Shown piece by piece: positions 22,639-31,131 of a DNA stretch of 64,000 bases. The DNA lies in NCBI RefSeq assembly GCF_013839445.1, contig NZ_JACDIT010000007.1, positions 62,001 through 126,000 of the forward strand, in the 5' to 3' direction. The translations under genes and the position numbers were made by a program. The notes under the pieces are model-generated. The model saw only the letters and a list, made by a program, of their open reading frames with translations. It did not search any database and was not told the origin of the DNA. Each line of letters opens with the position of its first letter. The first letter of the stretch is position 1. This DNA is from Chthonobacter albigriseus (GTDB taxonomy: Bacteria; Pseudomonadota; Alphaproteobacteria; Rhizobiales; Pleomorphomonadaceae).

Positions 22639-23151
22639 ATGGCCAATGCCAAGCGCGCTTACGACGTCTATGCCCAGACCGACGAAGAGCAGGGCTTGCA
22701 GCCGCTATACCTCGAAGCGCTCCGCCTCGTCGAACGGCTTCACCGCCGTCTCCTCGATGTGATCAAGGACGAATTCGATCGCGCCGGTCGCACCGACGTG
22801 AACGCCGTCCAGGCGCTTCTCCTGTTCAACATCGGCGACAGCGAGCTGACCGCCGGTGAACTCAGGACCCGCGGCTACTATCTCGGTTCCAACGTTTCGT
22901 ACAATCTGAAGAAGCTTGTCGAGATGGGCTACATCCATCACCAGCGCTCGCGCATGGACCGCCGTTCGGTCCGTGTCCGGCTCACCGACAAGGGGCAGGA
23001 AGTCGCCCAGATCATCGAGAAGCTCTACAACCGCCACATCACCTCGATCGAGACGGTGGGCGGGATCCAGCGGGACGACTTCAAGATGTTGAACAAGTCC
23101 CTGCAGAGGCTCGAGCGCTTCTGGACGGATCAGATCCTTTATCGCCTGTGA
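22639..23151 (+). CDS. ldtR: MarR-family regulator LdtR
   Basis: A 170-residue winged-helix regulator. The N-terminal dimer helix (LYLEALRLVERLHRRLLDVIKDEFDR) is followed by the recognition helix region GELRTRGYYLGSNVSYNLKKLVEMGYIHHQRS and the wing RMDRRSVRVRLTDKG. It strongly resembles LdtR, known in Liberibacter and Sinorhizobium as a regulator of the L,D-transpeptidase LdtP and of osmotic stress tolerance. A YkuD L,D-transpeptidase gene lies 1.2 kb downstream, supporting this. A terminator follows the stop. Confidence 0.88.
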   Translation: MANAKRAYDVYAQTDEEQGLQPLYLEALRLVERLHRRLLDVIKDEFDRAGRTDVNAVQALLLFNIGDSELTAGELRTRGYYLGSNVSYNLKKLVEMGYIHHQRSRMDRRSVRVRLTDKGQEVAQIIEKLYNRHITSIETVGGIQRDDFKMLNKSLQRLERFWTDQILYRL

Positions 23152-23220
23152 CCTTCGGCCGACCTCCGGCCAAAACCCACCCCTGCCGCACCCTCCCTCC
23201 CCGGGTGCGGGACCTTGAAG

Positions 23221-23256
23221 CCCCGGAGCACAGGCTTGCTCCGGGGTTTTTCTTTG
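23221..23256. terminator. Terminator between ldtR and the DUF1295 gene
   Basis: A perfect 10-bp stem CCCCGGAGCA (23221-23230) with 23237-23246, then TTTTTCTTTG. It serves ldtR; the convergent gene ends at 23261. Confidence 0.85.
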
Positions 23257-23260
23257 TCGA

Positions 23261-24124
23261 TCACTCGGCGGCCGCTGCCCCACGGTCGTCCGCCGGGCGC
23301 GGCCGGCGCGGCACGAAGGCCGGGGTGCGGGCGGCCCAGTCGGCATAGCCTTGCTTGGTGGCGGCCAGATGGGTGTCGAGCAGCGTCACGCCCGAGACCT
23401 TCAGCAGCAGCAGCGTGATCAGCGCGGGGCCGACGAGAGCCCAGACCAGCCCGGTGTCTGCATAGGCGATCAGACCGAATCCCCACCAGACGAGCGTCTC
23501 GCCGAAATAGTTGGGATGGCGGCTCCAGGCGAACAGCCCCTCCGTCATCAGCCGGCCGCGGTTGGCGGGATCGGCCTTGAAGCGCCAGAGCTGGAAGTCG
23601 GCCACGGTCTCCAACACCATGCCGGCCGCAAACAGCGCCAGGCCGGGATAGAGCAGGGCGGGCGACAGCGCCTCCGTCCGGCCGAACAGGGACGCATGGA
23701 CCGGGGTGCCCAGCACCCACTGGATGGCGGCCTGCAGCCAGTAGAGCGTGAACAGCGAGCGCCACCACCAGCCTGGGCCGCCCTTGCGGCGCATGGCGGC
23801 GTAGCGGGCGTCCTCGCCGTCCATATGGCGGTGGCGCCAGACCATGTGCGCTGTCAGGCGTACCGCCCAGACGGTGATCAGGCCGGCGAGCAGCAATGTG
23901 CCGGTCGTGCCGCCGCCCGACAGCGCGATGGTCAGCCAAGCGACCAGCGCGAAACCCGGGCCCCAGAAGAAGTCGACGATGCCGGCGTCCCTGATTTTGA
24001 CATGAATCCCCCATACCAACGAAAACAGCGCGATCGTGGCCAGGAACGTCGCGAGGAGGATCGTCGAGGGATCCCAGAGCGTTGACGCGACTGGTATGAA
24101 TTCGTTAGCCAATTTCGTGTCCAC
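23261..24124 (-). CDS. DUF1295 / steroid 5-alpha-reductase-like membrane protein
   Basis: A polytopic protein of about 287 residues. The N-terminal helix is followed by GIVDFFWGPGF. The C-terminal family signature includes LFAWSRHPNYFGETLVWWGFGL and the final TKQGYADWAARTPAFVPR. DUF1295 proteins are related to isoprenylcysteine methyltransferases and steroid reductases; the substrate is unknown. I prefer the GTG at 24124 (VDTKLANEF) because the upstream extension to 24196 looks non-coding, but the start is not certain. It is divergent from the L,D-transpeptidase and may be part of the LdtR neighbourhood. Confidence 0.75.
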   Translation of the reverse strand: MDTKLANEFIPVASTLWDPSTILLATFLATIALFSLVWGIHVKIRDAGIVDFFWGPGFALVAWLTIALSGGGTTGTLLLAGLITVWAVRLTAHMVWRHRHMDGEDARYAAMRRKGGPGWWWRSLFTLYWLQAAIQWVLGTPVHASLFGRTEALSPALLYPGLALFAAGMVLETVADFQLWRFKADPANRGRLMTEGLFAWSRHPNYFGETLVWWGFGLIAYADTGLVWALVGPALITLLLLKVSGVTLLDTHLAATKQGYADWAARTPAFVPRRPRPADDRGAAAAE

Positions 24125-24322
24125 TTCGTTCGCTCGAGGCCGGCGCGTGGTGATCGGATCTTGTCGGCCCGGCGTAGATGCCTGGAGAACTCCCACGTCC
24201 GGGGGCTCTGGTCACGACTGCAACAGAAATCCGTTCCGGATCCGCCGGAACCTTGAGAACCGCTGCGCCCTCACGAACCGCCGTATGGCCGGGGAGCGGG
24301 CGACATCAGCCACGGGAGCTGC

Positions 24323-25606
24323 ATGACCGTGATGTTACGCATACGCACCGCCAATGGATCAGCTTCCGCTCTAGATCTGTCCCGGCGCGACGTGCTGAAG
24401 GCGGGACTGGCCGCGGGCCTGACCATGTCGGCGTTCGGCGCGCAGGCGCAGACCCTGCAGGCGACGCCCGCCAACCAGGCGGTGGAGTGGACCGAAGGCT
24501 TCGACGCGTCCGCGCCCTACCAGGCGCCGATCCGCTCGGCCCGGCCCACGCTTTCGGCCGAGACGGCGACCTATACCGAGCAGGCGATCACCCAGTACAT
24601 GGACCTCTCCGCCCGCGGCGGCTGGCCCACCGTGCAGACCGACAAGATGCTGAAGATCGGCATGCGCGATCCGGCGATCGGGGCGCTGCGCGAGCGGCTC
24701 GCCGTCACCGGCGACCTGCAGAGCGTCGGCGGCCAGCCGGACAGCTTCGACAGCTTCGTCGACGGCGCCGTGAAGCGCTTCCAGCTGCGGCACGGTCTCA
24801 ACGCTGACGGCAAGGTCGCCGGCGAGACGCTGAAGCAGCTCAACCTTCCCGTCGAGTTCCGCCTGCGCCAGTTGGAGACCAACCTCGTCCGCGTGCGCTC
24901 CATGTCCGGTTTCCTCGGCGACCGCTATGTGATGACCAACATTCCGGGCGCGGAGATCGAGACGGTGGAGGCCGACATCGTCCACTCGCGGCACCAGGCC
25001 GTGGTGGGCAAGATTGACCGGCAGACGCCGCTGCTCACGACCAAGATCAACCTGATCAAGTTCAATCCGTTCTGGACGGTGCCGCGGTCCATCATTATCA
25101 AGGACCTGATCCCCAAGATGCAGAAGGACTCCGGCTACCTGGACCGGCAGAAGATCTACATCTACACCCAGCAGGGCGAGCCGCTGGACTGGCGCACCAT
25201 CAACTGGAACTCGGAGGAGGCGGCGGACTACCTGTTCCGGCAGGATCCAGGCGACCTCAACTCGATGGGCTCGGTGAAGATCGAGTTCCCGTCGCCGGAA
25301 GGCGTCTACATGCACGACACGCCCTCCAAGGGCCTGTTCGGCGAGAACGCGCGCTTCCATTCGTCCGGCTGCGTGCGCGTCCAGAACGTGCGCGAGTACG
25401 TGTTCTGGATCCTCAAGAACACGCCGGAATGGCCGCAGGAGCGGATCGCGGAAGCGCTCACCTCGGGCGAGCGCATCGACGCGCCGGTCGCCGATCCCGT
25501 GCCGCTCTATTTCCAGTACGTCACGGCGTGGGCGAACTCGGACGGCATCATCCAGTTCCGCGACGACATCTACAACCGCGACGGGCTCGACGTCGCCGCC
25601 CAGTGA
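24323..25606 (+). CDS. ldtP: L,D-transpeptidase with peptidoglycan-binding domain
   Basis: A 427-residue exported cell-wall enzyme. A Tat-like signal SRRDVLKAGLAAGLTM lies at about 20-35. A peptidoglycan-binding-type domain follows (about 110-170; RERLAVTGDLQSV to HGLNADGKVAGETLKQLN), then the YkuD catalytic domain with HSSGCVRVQN, which holds the nucleophilic cysteine. It forms 3-3 crosslinks or attaches proteins to peptidoglycan. The size and layout match YcbB/LdtP-type enzymes. The neighbouring ldtR encodes its likely regulator. GGGAG precedes the ATG, and a strong terminator follows. Confidence 0.88.
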   Translation: MTVMLRIRTANGSASALDLSRRDVLKAGLAAGLTMSAFGAQAQTLQATPANQAVEWTEGFDASAPYQAPIRSARPTLSAETATYTEQAITQYMDLSARGGWPTVQTDKMLKIGMRDPAIGALRERLAVTGDLQSVGGQPDSFDSFVDGAVKRFQLRHGLNADGKVAGETLKQLNLPVEFRLRQLETNLVRVRSMSGFLGDRYVMTNIPGAEIETVEADIVHSRHQAVVGKIDRQTPLLTTKINLIKFNPFWTVPRSIIIKDLIPKMQKDSGYLDRQKIYIYTQQGEPLDWRTINWNSEEAADYLFRQDPGDLNSMGSVKIEFPSPEGVYMHDTPSKGLFGENARFHSSGCVRVQNVREYVFWILKNTPEWPQERIAEALTSGERIDAPVADPVPLYFQYVTAWANSDGIIQFRDDIYNRDGLDVAAQ

Positions 25607-25633
25607 CGGGTGCCGCCGAGACGGAAAATTGCA

Positions 25634-25662
25634 CCCGCCGCGTCCTCTGCGGCGGGTTTTTC
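25634..25662 (+). terminator. Rho-independent terminator after ldtP
   Basis: CCCGCCGC (25634-25641) pairs with GCGGCGGG (25649-25656) around a 7-nt loop, followed by TTTTTCGTTT. Confidence 0.85.
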
Positions 25663-25833
25663 GTTTCGCGTCGGACCGTCGCAGGGGGTGTTTTGCTCCA
25701 AAGGCCAATTCCCTCGCGTGCGCTGTCGCCCTACTTTCTGAATCAGGGTTTCCGCATAGGGGTGGACGCCGTCTGCGGACGACGATCCGGCAGGCCCGAC
25801 CTGCAAGCGGAACCCGAAGGAGGAACGGTTCCC

Positions 25834-26139
25834 ATGTGCCACATCTTCGCGAGCCAAGCGCCGGCGAGCTACGCGTTCGAGACGCGTTCGATCCGCCTCA
25901 ACGGCCAGAGCACCAGCATCCGCCTGGAGCGCATCTTCTGGAGCGTTCTGGAGATGATCGCGGCCAAGGAAGGCCTCAGCGTGCCGAAGTTCATCTCCAC
26001 CTTGCACGACGAGGTGCTGAACATCCGGGGGGAGGCGCCGAACTTCACGTCGCACCTGCGCTGCATCTGCCTGGTCGCGCTGGAGGGGAGCCTGTCGAGC
26101 GCGGAGGCCGAGCTCGCCGACGGGCGCGCCGCGGCCTGA
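25834..26139 (+). CDS. Ribbon-helix-helix domain protein
   Basis: A 101-residue protein with an RHH_4-type core: FETRSIRLNGQSTSIRLERIFWSVLEMIA gives the strand and first helix, and AKEGLSVPKFISTLHDEVLN the second. Such proteins are common in alphaproteobacteria and are probably small transcription factors, but targets are unknown. The ATG at 25834 follows AAGGAGG. It is separated from ldtP by the terminator, so it is likely its own unit. Confidence 0.75.
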   Translation: MCHIFASQAPASYAFETRSIRLNGQSTSIRLERIFWSVLEMIAAKEGLSVPKFISTLHDEVLNIRGEAPNFTSHLRCICLVALEGSLSSAEAELADGRAAA

Positions 26140-26258
26140 GGGTCCGGCCGAAGCCGGCGGCGTAGTATGCCTATAACACCCGGGGCCGTCCGGTTCCGCT
26201 AGCCTCAATGAAACGACGCCTTCTCCGGAAGCGTCCTTTCAACGAGGACAGGGACCGC

Positions 26259-26654
26259 ATGGCCAAAGCTATACACTCGATGATCCGCGTGCTCGACGAA
26301 GCCCGCTCGGTCGCCTTCTACGACCAGGCGTTCGGGCTCAAGGTCGCCGACCGTCTCGACTTTCCGGAGTTCACGCTGGTCTACCTGCGCAGCCCGGACG
26401 CCGACTTCGAGGTGGAGCTGACCATCAACAAGGGCCGAACCGAGCCCTACGATCTCGGCACCGGCTACGGCCATATCGCCTTCGTCGTCGACGACCTCGA
26501 CGCCGAGCGCGAGCGCTTTGCCGGCCTGGGCCTCGAGCCGCGGCCGATCGTCGAGTTCAAGCCGGGCGGCGACCTCCTGGCGCGCTTCTTCTTCGTGGCC
26601 GATCCCGACGGCTACAAGATCGAGGTGCTGCAGAAGCACGGCCGCTACCGCTGA
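26259..26654 (+). CDS. Glyoxalase I-like VOC protein (lactoylglutathione lyase family)
   Basis: A 131-residue protein with the four expected metal ligands of glyoxalase I in order: His in AIHSMIRVLD, Glu in DFEVELT, His in GYGHIAFVV and Glu in YKIEVLQKHG. This supports a methylglyoxal-detoxifying activity (hemithioacetal to S-lactoylglutathione) more strongly than for the VOC protein at 8.2 kb. The ATG at 26259 follows GAGGACAGGG. It lies 83 bp before the Tat/GMC gene pair, so it may be co-expressed with it. Confidence 0.8.
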   Translation: MAKAIHSMIRVLDEARSVAFYDQAFGLKVADRLDFPEFTLVYLRSPDADFEVELTINKGRTEPYDLGTGYGHIAFVVDDLDAERERFAGLGLEPRPIVEFKPGGDLLARFFFVADPDGYKIEVLQKHGRYR

Positions 26655-26737
26655 CCGGCCCGGCGCGCGCAGCGCGCCCTTTCAATTCATCAAAACGACA
26701 GAACGCCGACAGGCGTCGACATCGGAGGAAACACAGC

Positions 26738-27304
26738 ATGGGCCACCACCATCACGATCATGAACACGGCCACGGAAAGGGCCGGGCGCCGCTGACGCGT
26801 CGCCGCTTCCTGATGCGCTCGTCCGAGCTGACGCTCGCCGCGGCGATCACCGTCACTGCCGGCGGCGCGCTTCTCAATGCGCCGGAGGCCTGGGCTATGG
26901 ACGTCAAGGCGCTGAAGCCGGAAACCATGAAGACGCTGATCCAGCTCGCCCGGGACATCTACCCGCACGACAAGATCGCCGACCGCTTCTACGCCATCGC
27001 CGTCAAGGGCCACGACGACAAGGCCGCCGCCGACGGCGCCCACAAGGAGCTGATCGAGAAGGGCATCGCCGATCTCGACGCGGCGGCCGGGCAGGGCGGC
27101 TACCTCGGCCTCGGCTGGGAGGCCGAGCGGGTCAAGCTCCTGCGCGGTATCGAGGAGACGCCCTTCTTCCAGGCGGTGCGCGGCGACCTCGTGGTCAGCC
27201 TCTACAACCAGCAGGAAGTCTGGCCGATCTTCGGCTACGAAGGCGAATCCTACTCCAAGGGCGGCTACATCGAGCGCGGCTTCGACGACATCGACTGGCT
27301 CTGA
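26738..27304 (+). CDS. Tat-exported small subunit (gluconate 2-dehydrogenase subunit 3 type)
   Basis: A 188-residue protein. The N-terminus carries a natural histidine-rich run (MGHHHHDHEHGHGKG), then a twin-arginine signal LTRRRFLMRSS and a hydrophobic core ending LLNAPEAWA. The mature part resembles subunit 3 of membrane-bound gluconate/GMC dehydrogenases (LIQLARDIYPHDKIADRFYAIAV; FGYEGESYSKGGYIERGFDDIDW). It probably chaperones and co-exports the GMC subunit encoded 60 bp downstream, which has no signal of its own. A cytochrome c subunit is not encoded nearby. GGAGGAAA precedes the ATG. Confidence 0.8.
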   Translation: MGHHHHDHEHGHGKGRAPLTRRRFLMRSSELTLAAAITVTAGGALLNAPEAWAMDVKALKPETMKTLIQLARDIYPHDKIADRFYAIAVKGHDDKAAADGAHKELIEKGIADLDAAAGQGGYLGLGWEAERVKLLRGIEETPFFQAVRGDLVVSLYNQQEVWPIFGYEGESYSKGGYIERGFDDIDWL

Positions 27305-27364
27305 ACCACCCTGTCGCGCGCCACGACGCGCCAAAAAACTAAATCGATTGAGGGGAAAACGAGG

Positions 27365-28933
27365 ATGGCTGCTCCCTATTCCAAGGACGACGACAGCGTC
27401 GTCGTGATCATCGGATCCGGCGCCGGCGGCGGCACGCTCGGCAACGAGCTCGCCCAGAAGGGCATCGACGTGGTGATCCTGGAGGCCGGTTCCCGGCACG
27501 AGTACGAGGACTTCATCAACGACGAATGGGCGAGCTTCTCGCAGCTGGCCTGGACCGACGCCCGGACCACGTCCGGCACCTGGCGCGTCGCCAAGAACTT
27601 CCCGGGCCTTCCCGCCTGGATCGTCAAGGCTGTCGGCGGCTCCACCACGCACTGGGCCGGCGCGTCGCTGCGCTTCCAGGAGCACGAGTTCAAGACGCTG
27701 ACGACCTACGGCAAGGTCGACGGGGCGAACCTCCTGGACTGGCCGATCACCCTTCAGGATCTCGCGCCCTACTACGAGAAGGCCGAGGCGAAGATGGGCG
27801 TGACGCGGACCAACGGTCTGCCGGGCCTGCCGGGCAACAACAACTTCAAGATCCTGGAGGCCGGCGCCAAGAAGCTCGGCTACAAGGAGTGCCATACCGG
27901 GCGGATGGCCATCAACTCGGTGCAGCGCGATGATCGCAACTCCTGCCAGCAGACCGGCTTCTGCTTCCAGGGCTGCAAGTGGGGCGCCAAGTGGTCGACC
28001 CTCTACACGGAGATCCCCAAGGGCGAGGCGACGGGAAAGCTTGAGGTCCGCCCGGACAGCCATGTGCTGATGATCGAGCACGACGACAGCGGCAAGGTCA
28101 CCGGCGTCGTCTATGCCGACAAGGACGGCAACAAGCAGCGCCAGAAGGCCCGCATCGTCGCGGTCGCCGGAAACTCCATCGAGAGCCCGCGGATCCTGCT
28201 CAACTCGGCTTCCAACACCTTCAAGGACGGCCTTGCCAACTCGTCCGGTCAGGTCGGCCGCAACTACATGCGGCACATGACCGGGTCGGTCTACGGCGTG
28301 TTCGAGAAGCCGGTGCACTTCTATCGCGGCACGACCATGGCCGGCATCATCCAGGACGAGGCCAAGCACGATCCGAGCCGCGGCTTCGTTGGCGGCTACG
28401 AGATGGAGACGCTGGCGCTCGGCGTGCCCTTCATGGCCGCCTTCCTCGATCCGGGCGCGTGGGGACGCGAGTTCACCACCGCCATGGACAGCTACGCCAA
28501 CATGGCCGGCATGTGGCTCGTCGGCGAGGACATGCCGCAGGAGAGCAACCGCATCACCCTGTCCGACACCAAGGACAAGCACGGCATGCCGGTCGCCAAC
28601 GTCAACTTCGACGACCATCCGAACGACATCGCGATGCGCAATCACGCCTACAAGCAGGGCATGGCGATCTACGACGCGGTCGGTGCGACCCGCACCTTCC
28701 CGACGCCGCCGTATCCCTCCACGCACAACCTCGGCACCAACCGGATGAGTGAGAAGGCGCAGGACGGCGTGGTCAACAAGCACGGCCAGACGCACGACAT
28801 CAAGAACCTCTTCATCTCCGACGGTAGCCAGTTCACGACCGGCGGCGCGGAGAACCCAACGCTGACCATTGTGGCGCTGGCGATCCGCCAGGCCGACTTC
28901 ATCGCCCAGGAGATGAGCGCCGGCACGATCTGA
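27365..28933 (+). CDS. GMC-family FAD oxidoreductase (sugar/alcohol dehydrogenase large subunit)
   Basis: A 522-residue flavoprotein. The FAD dinucleotide motif is IIGSGAGGGTLGNELAQKG (about 15-33) with the ribose-binding VVILEAG. The GMC segment GGSTTHWAGASLRF follows, and the C-terminus has the active-site region LGTNRMSEKAQDGVVN and FISDGSQFTTGGAENPTLTI. No signal peptide is present; it is probably exported folded with its Tat-bearing partner. The family oxidises sugars or alcohols in the periplasm and passes electrons to the respiratory chain. The substrate is not predictable. Confidence 0.87.
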   Translation: MAAPYSKDDDSVVVIIGSGAGGGTLGNELAQKGIDVVILEAGSRHEYEDFINDEWASFSQLAWTDARTTSGTWRVAKNFPGLPAWIVKAVGGSTTHWAGASLRFQEHEFKTLTTYGKVDGANLLDWPITLQDLAPYYEKAEAKMGVTRTNGLPGLPGNNNFKILEAGAKKLGYKECHTGRMAINSVQRDDRNSCQQTGFCFQGCKWGAKWSTLYTEIPKGEATGKLEVRPDSHVLMIEHDDSGKVTGVVYADKDGNKQRQKARIVAVAGNSIESPRILLNSASNTFKDGLANSSGQVGRNYMRHMTGSVYGVFEKPVHFYRGTTMAGIIQDEAKHDPSRGFVGGYEMETLALGVPFMAAFLDPGAWGREFTTAMDSYANMAGMWLVGEDMPQESNRITLSDTKDKHGMPVANVNFDDHPNDIAMRNHAYKQGMAIYDAVGATRTFPTPPYPSTHNLGTNRMSEKAQDGVVNKHGQTHDIKNLFISDGSQFTTGGAENPTLTIVALAIRQADFIAQEMSAGTI

Positions 28934-28969
28934 GCACTGGGCTCGGAGCCATACCGGTGGGGGGTGGGG

Positions 28970-28993
28970 AGGGCGGGGCTTGCTCCGCCCTTC
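28970..28993. terminator. Hairpin between the GMC and SPOR genes
   Basis: AGGGCGG (28970-28976) pairs with CCGCCCT (28985-28991). It lies between convergent genes, with only a short T-run, and may serve both. Confidence 0.5.
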
Positions 28994-29000
28994 TGCCGTT

Positions 29001-29756
29001 CTAGAGCGGCTGGCCGACGTAGAAGGCCGGCATGCAGGACTGCTCGGTGCCGGCCAGGCGGCCGCAGAGCGAGGCGGCGTCGGAGGCGTTGGTGAAGGGG
29101 CCGGCGACGAGCAACAGCTCGGTCTGGCCGGACCGGTCGCGCACGGTGGCGAGCGCGCTCAGGCTGCCGAAGAGCTCCGGGTTTTCACGGCGAATCCGGC
29201 GCCATGCGTCACGGATGCTGCCGAGATCGGCAAAGGTTCCGAGTTCGACGCCGAACTGGGTGCGGGCGGCGGCCGGCGCCCTTGTGGCGAGCGTCGCCGT
29301 CTCGCCCGCCGGCGGCGACACCATGTCGACCGCGGCCGGCGGCGGGGGCTCGGCCGCGGAGATCGTCCCCGTCATGTCGGTCAGCTTGGCTTCGAGCGCC
29401 GAGAGCCGGTCGGACAAGCCGTCGATCTGTCCGCGCATGACGTCCTGCGTCTGGCGAAGCGCGGCGTTCTCGATGCGCTGGCGGGCCAGTTCGGCGGCGA
29501 TGTCGGCGAGGTGCTCGGTGGCCGGACCGCCGCCCATCGCGGCGATGTCGCTACGTCCGCCGGGATCGGCGTAGACGCTGCCGGTCGACGACATCTCCGC
29601 CTCGCCGTTTCGGTCCGGGCTGCCGTACTGCCAGGCGACGAGAGCGAGAATCAGGGCGAGGCACGCGACCCCGGCCCACAACGACACGACGATGCCGCTC
29701 GGCTCCGTGCGATCGGTGCCGAGGGGATCGAACTTGTCGCCGAAGTCGCCCCTCAA
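29001..29756 (-). CDS. SPOR-domain-like inner-membrane protein
   Basis: A 251-residue bitopic protein. A cytoplasmic N-terminus precedes one membrane helix (about 24-42, VVSLWAGVACLALILALVAW). A coiled-coil stretch follows (about 80-120; LADIAAELARQRIENAALRQ), then a proline-rich linker and a C-terminal SPOR-like fold (FGVELGTFADLGSIRDAWRRI; ELLLVAGPFTNASDAASLCGRL). SPOR domains bind denuded septal peptidoglycan. It may act in division or envelope maintenance, but it is not a recognised FtsN. Confidence 0.65.
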   Translation of the reverse strand: MRGDFGDKFDPLGTDRTEPSGIVVSLWAGVACLALILALVAWQYGSPDRNGEAEMSSTGSVYADPGGRSDIAAMGGGPATEHLADIAAELARQRIENAALRQTQDVMRGQIDGLSDRLSALEAKLTDMTGTISAAEPPPPAAVDMVSPPAGETATLATRAPAAARTQFGVELGTFADLGSIRDAWRRIRRENPELFGSLSALATVRDRSGQTELLLVAGPFTNASDAASLCGRLAGTEQSCMPAFYVGQPL

Positions 29757-29918
29757 GTGGAATGCCCCATCTATGCAGGGTCGCGAATCTCACCCGCCTT
29801 CGCCGCTCATGAGACGGGATGCCGATGATTCCGGCAAGTCGCAGGGCGCCGATTCCGCCCGGGCGACCCACCGACACCAGCCGACTGATGCAACGACGCC
29901 GCGCATTGCCCTTGCTTA

Positions 29919-30275
29919 TCAGCCGTCCGGACGGCTGACCACGAACAGGGCACAACCGAGCAGGATTGCGGCGACGAGGCTGGCGAGCGGCAGGCCGGGG
30001 CGAGCGCTCAGCAGGAACAGGGCGTAGCCGACGGCCATGCCGCCCGTGGCGAGAGCTTTCGCCTTGGGAGCGATCGCGCCGGTGTCGCGCCAGCGCCGGA
30101 TCGACGGGCCGAAGGTCGGGTGGTCGAGGAGCCAGGCTTCCAGCTTCGGCGACGACTTGGCAAAGCTTCCCGCCGCCAGGATCAGGAAGATCGTGGTGGG
30201 CAGGAGCGGCAGGAAGGCGCCGACGATGCCGATCGCCAGGAACAGCAACCCGGCCGCGAAGTAGAGGATACGCAT
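29919..30275 (-). CDS. YbaN-family (DUF454) inner-membrane protein
   Basis: A 118-residue protein with the family start MRILYFAAGLLFLAIGIVGAFLPLLPTTIFLILAAGSFAKSSP, including the conserved PLLPTTIF turn, then FGPSIRRWRDTGAIAPKAK and two more membrane helices. The function is unknown. The start at 30275 is chosen because upstream sequence is not family-like. It is divergent from the DUF502 gene. Confidence 0.82.
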   Translation of the reverse strand: MRILYFAAGLLFLAIGIVGAFLPLLPTTIFLILAAGSFAKSSPKLEAWLLDHPTFGPSIRRWRDTGAIAPKAKALATGGMAVGYALFLLSARPGLPLASLVAAILLGCALFVVSRPDG

Positions 30276-30456
30276 GGAGGCTCCAGGGCGGCGGGCCTGA
30301 TGGTCCTCGGTGTGGCCGCACCTTCTTGCCAGCGCAATATGCGTGTGGTTCGCTGCTCGCTGCAATGCCGCATTCGGATTTCCGCCCCAATCGGATCGGA
30401 AACGGAAGCGGTGGCCGGCGGGCACCCTCCGCGCCGGCGGAACGGGGTGAGCGGTC

Positions 30457-31125
30457 GTGGCGAGGTTGCGCAACTATTTCCTGACGGGTCTCTTGGTGGC
30501 GGGACCGGCCGCCATCACCGTCTACATCACCTGGGCGCTGATCACCTGGGTGGACAGCTGGGTGAAGCCCTATCTGCCGTCCGCCTACAACCCGGACAAC
30601 TATCTGCCGTTCAGCATCCCCGGCTACGGCCTGATCGTCGCCATCTTCGTGATCACGTTGATCGGCTTCTTAACCGCCAACATCGTCGGGCGCACCCTGT
30701 TCGGCTGGAGCGAGCACATGCTCCAGCGCATGCCGGTGGTGCGCAATCTCTACCGCGGTTTGAAGCAGATCTTCTCGTCCGTGCTTGCCGAGCGCGGCCG
30801 CTCGTTCCAGAAGGCGGCGCTGGTACAGTTTCCCCGCCAGGGCGTCTGGACGATCGGGTTCGTCGCCGCCGCCACCAAGGGCGAGGTTGCGCTGAAGGCG
30901 CCGGGCGGGGACGGCATGCTGACGATCTACGTGCCGACCACACCGAACCCCACCGGCGGCTATCTGCTGTTCATCCCCGAGCCCGAGGCGATCATGCTCG
31001 ACATGAGCGTGGAGGACGCCGCCAAGCTCGTCATCTCCTTCGGCCTCGTCACCGGCGAGGACGGACAGGCCGCCAAGGCCTTCGTGGAGCAGGCCGCCCG
31101 CAAGCTGCCCGAGCCGGTCGGTTGA
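30457..31125 (+). CDS. DUF502 membrane protein
   Basis: A 222-residue protein. MARLRNYFLTGLLVAGPAAITVYITWALI and IPGYGLIVAIFVITLIGFLTANIVGR give two helices. The hallmark soluble part contains RMPVVRNLYRGLKQIFSSV, VQFPRQGVWTIGFV and VYVPTTPNPTGGYLLFIPEP (written here with the family's reading; this protein has IYVPTTPNPTGGYLLFIP). A GTG start is used. The function of the family is not established; it is widespread in proteobacteria and plants. Confidence 0.88.
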   Translation: MARLRNYFLTGLLVAGPAAITVYITWALITWVDSWVKPYLPSAYNPDNYLPFSIPGYGLIVAIFVITLIGFLTANIVGRTLFGWSEHMLQRMPVVRNLYRGLKQIFSSVLAERGRSFQKAALVQFPRQGVWTIGFVAAATKGEVALKAPGGDGMLTIYVPTTPNPTGGYLLFIPEPEAIMLDMSVEDAAKLVISFGLVTGEDGQAAKAFVEQAARKLPEPVG

Positions 31126-31131
31126 TCCCGG

